In this document: positions 1 to 3,437 of the stretch, piece by piece
How positions within the stretch are numbered: position 1 is the first letter of the stretch
Layout of the letters: the number at the start of each line of letters is the position of its first letter
Assembly: GCA_900772695.1 (NCBI GenBank)
Contig: CAAGRO010000037.1
Span: 1 to 5,889, forward strand
Direction: 5' to 3'
Source: an uncultured Oribacterium sp.
Lineage (GTDB): Bacteria > Bacillota > Clostridia > Lachnospirales > Lachnospiraceae
Length of the DNA stretch: 5,889 bases
Translations under genes and position numbers: made by a program
The notes under the pieces: generated by a model
What the model saw: only the letters and a program-made list of their open reading frames with translations
Databases searched by the model: none
Told to the model about the DNA's origin: nothing

Positions 1-160
1 CAACGCTGAGTTTTCATAAAGAAAACTCAGTGATTGCAGAGGGCCTAGTGCCGCTTAGGGTCCCCGGCTTAGATTGAACCGGTCTCGGAGTACTGTGCGT
101 CTGATGCCGGCCCTCCGGGTCCCCTGTCAAAACAGTGAATTCATCCGCGACGAAACCCAT
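1..160. other. Structured non-coding region, unassigned
   Basis: No convincing gene is seen here, but there are several inverted repeats. A perfect 10-bp stem pairs 6-15 with 21-30 around an ATAAA loop. A perfect 7-bp stem (GAGGGCC/GGCCCTC) pairs 39-45 with 109-115 and could close a multibranch structure holding small stems such as 64-67 with 79-82 (CCGG/CCGG). The octamer GGGTCCCC occurs twice, at 58-65 and 117-124, and CTGT/ACAG pairs 124-127 with 132-135. None of the stems is followed by a T-tract. This could be the 3' part of a structured RNA that starts left of the window, or the tail of an upstream transcription unit. I recognise no riboswitch, 6S, SRP, tmRNA or RNase P signature with certainty, and the strand is unknown. 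Confidence 0.3.
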
Positions 161-161
161 T

Positions 162-177
162 TGTTTTGTGGAAAACA
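162..177. other. Small hairpin beside the darA promoter
   Basis: TGTTTT (162-167) and AAAACA (172-177) form a perfect 6-bp inverted repeat with a GTGG loop. It lies just upstream of the proposed -10 element of darA, where the -35 region would be. It could be an operator-like dyad or the end of an upstream RNA; nothing in the sequence decides between these. Confidence 0.3.
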
Positions 178-186
178 CCGCCCGGC

Positions 187-197
187 TATGGTAAAAT
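187..197 (+). promoter_or_regulatory. Extended -10 promoter for darA
   Basis: TAAAAT at 192-197 matches five of six bases of the sigma-A -10 consensus and is preceded by TGG at 189-191, which fits the TGn extended -10 motif. No good -35 hexamer is seen at 17 bp, which extended -10 promoters tolerate. Transcription would start near 204, giving a leader of about 38 bases. Confidence 0.5.
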
Positions 198-230
198 AGA
201 AGCCAAAATACGTGCTATGCAGGCCAGAAA

Positions 231-235
231 AGAGG
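231..235 (+). promoter_or_regulatory. Ribosome binding site deciding the darA start
   Basis: AGAGG ends six bases before the ATG at 242. The in-frame ATG at 212 has no comparable site and would add ten residues absent from family members, so 242 is the better start. Confidence 0.75.
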
Positions 236-241
236 TACAGT

Positions 242-574
242 ATGAAACTGATTTATGCGATTGTTCGTAACGATAACGAAGACGATGTGATGGATGCGCT
301 GAATAAGGATCACTTCCAGGTGACGAAGCTGGCATCGACGGGTGGTTTCCTTCGGAAGGGAAACTCGACGCTGATGATCGCGACCCAGGATGATAAGGTC
401 GACGAGTGTATCGAGCTCATCAAGAAGCAGTGCGGCAAGCGCCAGAAGATCACCGTGAACATGCCATACGTTTCCGGCACCTCGATGGGCACCTACACCA
501 CGATGCCGATGCCGGTCGAGATCGGCGGCGCGACGATCATGGTGGTTGACCTGGATCGTTTCGAGAAGTACTGA
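242..574 (+). CDS. darA: PII-like cyclic-di-AMP receptor, DarA/YaaQ (DUF970) family
   Basis: This 110-residue cytosolic protein is the length of the family (109 in Bacillus subtilis DarA) and aligns along its whole length. The beginning MKLIYAIV is the first PII-like strand. The ligand region FQVTKLASTGGFLRKGN (25-41) and the end VEIGGATIMVV (92-102) are family hallmarks. Family members form trimers that bind c-di-AMP between subunits; their downstream targets are mostly unknown. From memory of solved homologues, Thr28, Phe36, Leu37 and Asn41 of the pocket are kept, but Gln26 replaces the usual Arg, Ala47 the usual Gly, and the C-terminal tail (DRFEKY) differs, so binding could be altered. 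The gene has its own promoter and stands alone, about 300 bases ahead of pta. The family is clear; the ligand is inferred from it. Confidence 0.9.
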   Translation: MKLIYAIVRNDNEDDVMDALNKDHFQVTKLASTGGFLRKGNSTLMIATQDDKVDECIELIKKQCGKRQKITVNMPYVSGTSMGTYTTMPMPVEIGGATIMVVDLDRFEKY

Positions 575-580
575 AACGCG

Positions 581-595
581 GCCGGTCGAGCCGGC
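581..595. other. Short GC hairpin after darA
   Basis: GCCGG (581-585) and CCGGC (591-595) form a 5-bp stem with a TCGAG loop seven bases past the darA stop. No T-tract follows, so it is not a typical intrinsic terminator. It may protect the 3' end of the message. Confidence 0.35.
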
Positions 596-642
596 GGGAA
601 GTACGCAAACGGATCCGAGATAAGCGTTCCGCATCGAAGCAT

Positions 643-671
643 TGCCCTGCGGAGCAGATATGCGCAGGGCA
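643..671. other. Strong intergenic hairpin without T-tract
   Basis: TGCCCTGCG (643-651) and CGCAGGGCA (663-671) pair perfectly over nine bases around an 11-base loop. The stem is GC-rich but is followed by CAGATCGGG and not by Ts. Possible roles are an RNA stabiliser, a factor-dependent terminator, a protein-binding dyad, or part of a small RNA. Confidence 0.45.
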
Positions 672-722
672 GCAGATCGGGTTCGTTATGAACTTGTCAG
701 AATGTCCGTGATTTTGTGCACG

Positions 723-756
723 AAAAGCGCGCCTCATGCATTGCAGAGCGCTTTTT
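723..756 (+). terminator. Terminator-like stem for the darA unit, overlapping the pta promoter
   Basis: AAAAGCGC (723-730) pairs with GCGCTTTT (748-755) around a 17-base loop, and a run of five Ts occupies 752-756. This has the shape of an intrinsic terminator, but four of the eight pairs are A-T and the Ts are shared between stem and tail, so it would be weak. The right arm lies between the -35 and -10 of the pta promoter, so it could instead be a regulatory dyad. Confidence 0.4.
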
Positions 757-768
757 ATCGAGTATAAT
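741..768 (+). promoter_or_regulatory. Sigma-A type promoter for pta
   Basis: A perfect -10 hexamer TATAAT lies at 763-768, with TTGCAG (741-746) as a weak -35 at 16-bp spacing. Transcription would start near 776, giving a leader of about 100 bases before pta. A perfect -10 fits the high expression expected of a central fermentation gene. Confidence 0.7.
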
Positions 769-787
769 AGCAATGTCAAATTGTATA

Positions 788-836
788 CACGCGGAGCGCG
801 TGCGTACCTTCATGAATAAATCAGTGGCTTCCACTG
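788..836 (+). promoter_or_regulatory. Two compact hairpins in the pta leader RNA
   Basis: CACGCG/CGCGTG (788-793 with 797-802, loop GAG) and CAGTGG/CCACTG (822-827 with 831-836, loop CTT) are each perfect 6-bp stems with 3-base loops, 19 bases apart. The first lies near the 5' end of the predicted leader. Both end well before the ribosome binding site, so they could stabilise the mRNA or bind a regulator. No known riboswitch consensus is recognised. Confidence 0.45.
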
Positions 837-860
837 GTGAAATTGTATAAATAACATTGA

Positions 861-866
861 GAGGAG
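861..866 (+). promoter_or_regulatory. Ribosome binding site of pta
   Basis: GAGGAG is a strong Shine-Dalgarno match, nine bases ahead of the ATG at 876. Confidence 0.8.
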
Positions 867-875
867 AAATCTGAA

Positions 876-1883
876 ATGGCATTTATTGACACAATCAAGG
901 CGAAGGCAAAGGCAGATAAGAAGACCATCGTTCTTCCAGAGTCCATGGATAAGAGAACCTTTGAGGCTGCTGAGAAGATCTTAAAGGAGGGTATCGCGAA
1001 CCTCGTGATCATCGGTACTCCGGAGGAGATCGAGAAGAACGGTGCAGGCTATGACCTCACTGGTGCAACCATCGTTGATCCGTTTACAGATCCGAACCGT
1101 CAGAAGTATATCGACAAGTTCGTCGAGCTTCGTGCGAAGAAGGGCCTCACCCCGGAGCAGGCAGAGGAGCAGATGACGAAGGACTACATGTACTATGCAT
1201 GCCTTATGTGTAAGTGCGGTGACGCAGACGGTGCTGTTTCCGGTGCATGTCACTCCACTGGTAACACCATTCGTCCGGCACTTCAGCTTCTGAAGACCAA
1301 GCCGGGCATCAAGTCCGTTTCCGGTTTCTTCCTTATGGAGGTTCCGAACTGTGAGTTCGGTGAGCAGATCGACGGCAACGGCCTCTTCGTATTCGCGGAC
1401 TGCGCAGTAAATACTGATTTCGATTCCGAGAAGCTGGCAGAGATCGCTTACCTCTCCGCACAGTCCTTCCAGTCCTTCGTCGGCCGTGAGCCGAAGGTTG
1501 CGATGCTTTCCTACTCCTCCAAGGGTTCCGCAAAGCATGATGATGTAACCAAGGTTGCAGACGCTGTCAAGATCGCAAATGAGCAGCATCCGGAGATCGC
1601 CCTCGACGGTGAGCTTCAGCTCGATGCCGCACTCGTTCCTTCTGTAGCAGAGCTCAAGGCTCCGGGCAGCAAGGTGGCAGGTCAGGCAAACGTACTCGTA
1701 TTCCCGTCCCTCGAGGCTGGTAACATCGGCTACAAGCTCGTTCAGAGACTCGCTCACGCCGGTGCGTACGGTCCTGTTCTCCAGGGCCTCAGCATGCCGG
1801 TCAACGACCTCAGCCGTGGCTGCTTCGCAGATGATATCGTCGGTGTCGTTGCGATGACCGCTGTTCAGGCTCAGAACGCATAA
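876..1883 (+). CDS. pta: Phosphate acetyltransferase (EC 2.3.1.8)
   Basis: The enzyme reversibly converts acetyl-CoA and phosphate to acetyl-phosphate and CoA in the cytosol. At 335 residues it is the short, single-domain PTA_PTB type; the long enterobacterial form has an extra N-terminal domain that is absent here. Family marks are PESMDKR (21-27), GACHSTGNTIRPALQLL (123-139), DGELQLDAALVPSVA (244-258), FPSLEAGNIGYKL (276-288) and NDLSRGCFADDI (310-321). Ser313, Arg314 and Asp320 match the active-site Ser309, Arg310 and Asp316 of the Methanosarcina thermophila enzyme with a constant offset of four. ackA follows 110 bases later, giving the complete acetate/ATP pathway. Codon choice is narrow and similar to that of ackA, which suggests high expression. 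No key residue is missing. Confidence 0.97.
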   Translation: MAFIDTIKAKAKADKKTIVLPESMDKRTFEAAEKILKEGIANLVIIGTPEEIEKNGAGYDLTGATIVDPFTDPNRQKYIDKFVELRAKKGLTPEQAEEQMTKDYMYYACLMCKCGDADGAVSGACHSTGNTIRPALQLLKTKPGIKSVSGFFLMEVPNCEFGEQIDGNGLFVFADCAVNTDFDSEKLAEIAYLSAQSFQSFVGREPKVAMLSYSSKGSAKHDDVTKVADAVKIANEQHPEIALDGELQLDAALVPSVAELKAPGSKVAGQANVLVFPSLEAGNIGYKLVQRLAHAGAYGPVLQGLSMPVNDLSRGCFADDIVGVVAMTAVQAQNA

Positions 1884-1916
1884 TCCGTCCTCGATCGGCT
1901 ATAAGATATGATTCCC

Positions 1917-1964
1917 ATGATCTGCCGTGTGTCTACGGTGCAGCACCAGGCACCGGCAGATCAT
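1917..1964 (+). promoter_or_regulatory. Long hairpin between pta and ackA
   Basis: ATGATCTGCCG (1917-1927) pairs perfectly over 11 bases with CGGCAGATCAT (1954-1964). The stem continues, after a bulged T, with GTG/CAC (1929-1931 with 1951-1953), and a GGTG/CACC stem (1937-1940 with 1944-1947) caps it. No T-tract follows and no good promoter is seen before ackA, so I read it as an element inside a pta-ackA message: an mRNA processing or stability structure that can set different levels of the two proteins, or a partial attenuator. Confidence 0.6.
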
Positions 1965-1978
1965 CATTATAAATATTT

Positions 1979-1983
1979 AGGAG
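1979..1983 (+). promoter_or_regulatory. Ribosome binding site of ackA
   Basis: AGGAG lies ten bases ahead of the ATG at 1994 and 14 bases past the end of the intergenic hairpin, so the hairpin would not hide it. Confidence 0.75.
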
Positions 1984-1993
1984 AGTACTACCC

Positions 1994-3199
1994 ATGAAAA
2001 TTCTTGTTTTGAACTGTGGTTCATCATCCCTCAAGTATCAGCTCATCGATATGGAGAATGAGTCCGTTCTTGCAAAGGGCCTCTGCGAGCGTATCGCCAT
2101 CGACGGCAGCAAGCTCACCCATAAGGTGCCGGGCAAGGAGGATTTCGTTCTCGAGTCCCCGATGCCGGATCACAGCGTCGCTGTAAAGCTGGTATTTGAT
2201 GCACTCACTGATGCTGAGCACGGTGTTGTAAAGACTGTTGATGAGATCGGTGCGATCGGCCATCGTGTACTTCATGCCGGCACCCAGATCACAGAGTCCT
2301 GCATCGTCGATCAGAGAGTAAAGGACATCGTTCGTTCCTGCTTCGATCTCGGCCCTCTGCACAACCCTGCAAACCTCATGGGTATCGAGGCATGTGAGAA
2401 GGTCGTTCCGGGCAAGCCAAACGTAGCTGTGTTTGATACCACCTTCGGTATGACCCTTCCGGAGAAGGCGTACTACTACGCAATCCCGACCGAGTACTAT
2501 GAGAAGTACGGCATCCGTCGTTACGGCTTCCACGGTACATCTCATGCCTTCGTATCAAAGGAGACCATCAAGTTCGGCGGCCTCGATCCGGAGAAGGCAA
2601 AGGTCATCGTATGCCACCTCGGCAACGGTGCTTCCGTTTCTGCTTCCATCGGCGGCAAGGGCGTAGATACCTCCATGGGTCTCACCCCTCTTGAGGGCCT
2701 GATCATGGGTACTCGTTCCGGCGATATCGATCCGGCCGTCGTTCAGTTCATCTGCAACCACGAGAACAAGACCGTGGATGAGGTTCTGAACATCCTCAAC
2801 AAGAAGTCCGGTGTACTCGGCCTTTCCGGTGGTGTATCTTCTGACTTCCGTGATGTAGAGAACGCAGCGAAGGAAGGCAACCACATGGCAGAGGTTGCAC
2901 TCGACGCATTCCGCTACAGAGTAGCGAAGTACATCGGTGCATACGCAGCAGCCATGAACGGCGTAGACGCGATTGCATTCACCGCTGGTGTCGGTGAGAA
3001 CGACAAGCTTTCCCGTCAGCTCATCGTAGAAGAGTACCTAGGCTTCCTCGGCGCAAAGATCGATCCAGAGCGCAATAACGTACGTGGTAAGGAAGCCCTG
3101 ATTTCCTCCGATGATTCGAAGGTAAAGATCTACCTGATCCCGACCAACGAGGAGCTCGCCATCGCAAGAGATACACTTCGTCTCGTAGAGGCTCAGTAA
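1994..3199 (+). CDS. ackA: Acetate kinase (EC 2.7.2.1)
   Basis: The enzyme transfers phosphate from acetyl-phosphate to ADP, giving acetate and ATP, and can run in reverse. It is a cytosolic member of the ASKHA fold. At 401 residues it has the usual full length. All the well-studied catalytic positions of the Methanosarcina thermophila enzyme can be counted off: Asn7, Ser10 and Ser12 in LNCGSSSLK, Arg91 in HRVLHAG, Asp148 in FDTTFG, Phe179 and His180 in YGFHGTSH, His208 and Asn211 in CHLGNGAS, and Arg241 in GTRSGDIDP. The adenine-side motif FTAGVGEN (329-336) and the C-terminal PTNEELAIARDT (383-394, with the catalytic Glu shifted by about two) are present. It is paired with pta upstream and closed by an intrinsic terminator. 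Nothing is truncated or odd. Confidence 0.98.
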   Translation: MKILVLNCGSSSLKYQLIDMENESVLAKGLCERIAIDGSKLTHKVPGKEDFVLESPMPDHSVAVKLVFDALTDAEHGVVKTVDEIGAIGHRVLHAGTQITESCIVDQRVKDIVRSCFDLGPLHNPANLMGIEACEKVVPGKPNVAVFDTTFGMTLPEKAYYYAIPTEYYEKYGIRRYGFHGTSHAFVSKETIKFGGLDPEKAKVIVCHLGNGASVSASIGGKGVDTSMGLTPLEGLIMGTRSGDIDPAVVQFICNHENKTVDEVLNILNKKSGVLGLSGGVSSDFRDVENAAKEGNHMAEVALDAFRYRVAKYIGAYAAAMNGVDAIAFTAGVGENDKLSRQLIVEEYLGFLGAKIDPERNNVRGKEALISSDDSKVKIYLIPTNEELAIARDTLRLVEAQ

Positions 3200-3221
3200 T
3201 TATTTATATCTATATCCTTTC

Positions 3222-3250
3222 AGACCTGGACGCTGTCCGGGTCTTTTTTT
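3222..3250 (+). terminator. Intrinsic terminator of pta-ackA
   Basis: AGACCTGGAC (3222-3231) pairs with GTCCGGGTCT (3235-3244) as a 10-bp stem with one T-G wobble and a GCT loop, and runs into seven Ts (3244-3250). It begins 23 bases after the ackA stop. This is a textbook strong terminator. Confidence 0.93.
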
Positions 3251-3337
3251 GTACGCTCGTGGCGCCGCCCCGACGAGTGCAACGCCGCCGCCGTTGTAGC
3301 CCCTCTTTTTTGCACGCTCGTGGCACCGCCTCAACAA
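3244..3337. repeat. Imperfect direct repeat behind the ackA terminator
   Basis: A T-run followed by G(T/C)ACGCTCGTGGC(G/A)CCGCC occurs twice: Ts 3244-3250 with 3251-3276, and Ts 3306-3311 with 3312-3337, a period of 61 bases. Over the 26 compared bases 21 agree, and all five differences are transitions. Copy 1 can fold (3254-3260 with 3273-3279, one G-T pair) while copy 2 cannot. Between the copies TGCAACG/CGTTGTA (3278-3284 with 3292-3298, one G-T pair) forms a further stem competing for 3278-3279. It may be a local duplication of a terminator tail or a genome-wide intergenic repeat. Confidence 0.6.
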
Positions 3338-3368
3338 AAATACTCGATTTTTTAAGCGCTTTTTTACA

Positions 3369-3397
3369 TTGAACGTATCGGATTTCCGTGTTAGATT
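3369..3397 (+). promoter_or_regulatory. Promoter for the pelD-like gene
   Basis: TTGAAC (3369-3374) and TAGATT (3392-3397) are separated by exactly 17 bp, and TGT directly before the -10 (3389-3391) supplies an extended -10 motif. Transcription would start near 3404, about 34 bases before the proposed GTG start. The polysaccharide genes would therefore be transcribed separately from pta-ackA. Confidence 0.6.
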
Positions 3398-3424
3398 CTA
3401 TACATTATGCTGTGATTTCAGCGT

Positions 3425-3430
3425 GGGGAG
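3425..3430 (+). promoter_or_regulatory. Ribosome binding site deciding the pelD-like start
   Basis: GGGGAG lies seven bases ahead of GTG 3438 but only four ahead of the neighbouring in-frame GTG 3435. An earlier in-frame TTG at 3369 falls inside the -35 element and has no such site, so 3438 is preferred. Confidence 0.65.
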
Positions 3431-3437
3431 AAAAGTG

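Noticed and set aside
1..77. 3' end of a plus-strand gene, frame 3, ending VPGLD
   Set aside because: Only about 24 codons are visible, they match no family I know, and they run through perfect inverted repeats.
1..110. 3' end of RNase P RNA, from GATTGCAGAGGGCCTAG and CCGGCTTAGA resembling parts of it
   Set aside because: The conserved ACAGAA segment and the usual order of 3' elements are missing, and the 5' part cannot be seen.
39..115. tRNA-like element: 77 bases closed by a perfect 7-bp stem
   Set aside because: No TTCRA T-loop at the required place on either strand, no proper D or anticodon arm and no CCA.
101..160. Hammerhead ribozyme core (CTGATG followed by CGAAAC)
   Set aside because: The core reads CTGATGC and not CTGATGA, and stems I and III with a cleavage site cannot be built.
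18..160. 48-codon minus-strand open frame starting MGFVADEF
   Set aside because: No ribosome binding site ahead of it, a composition unlike a known protein, and it overlaps the inverted repeats.
981..1757. Long minus-strand open frame inside pta
   Set aside because: Shadow of the strongly biased pta codons; rich in Leu, Cys and Arg, with no family signature.
1945..1973. Separate ackA promoter with TATAAA at 1968-1973
   Set aside because: The hexamer at proper spacing is ACCAGG, far from a -35 consensus, and there is no extended -10.
2024..2545. Minus-strand open frame inside ackA
   Set aside because: Shadow of a gene whose catalytic residues are all intact on the plus strand.
3336..3352. 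AAAAAT/ATTTTT stem as a second terminator
   Set aside because: It consists only of A-T pairs and would be too weak to end transcription.
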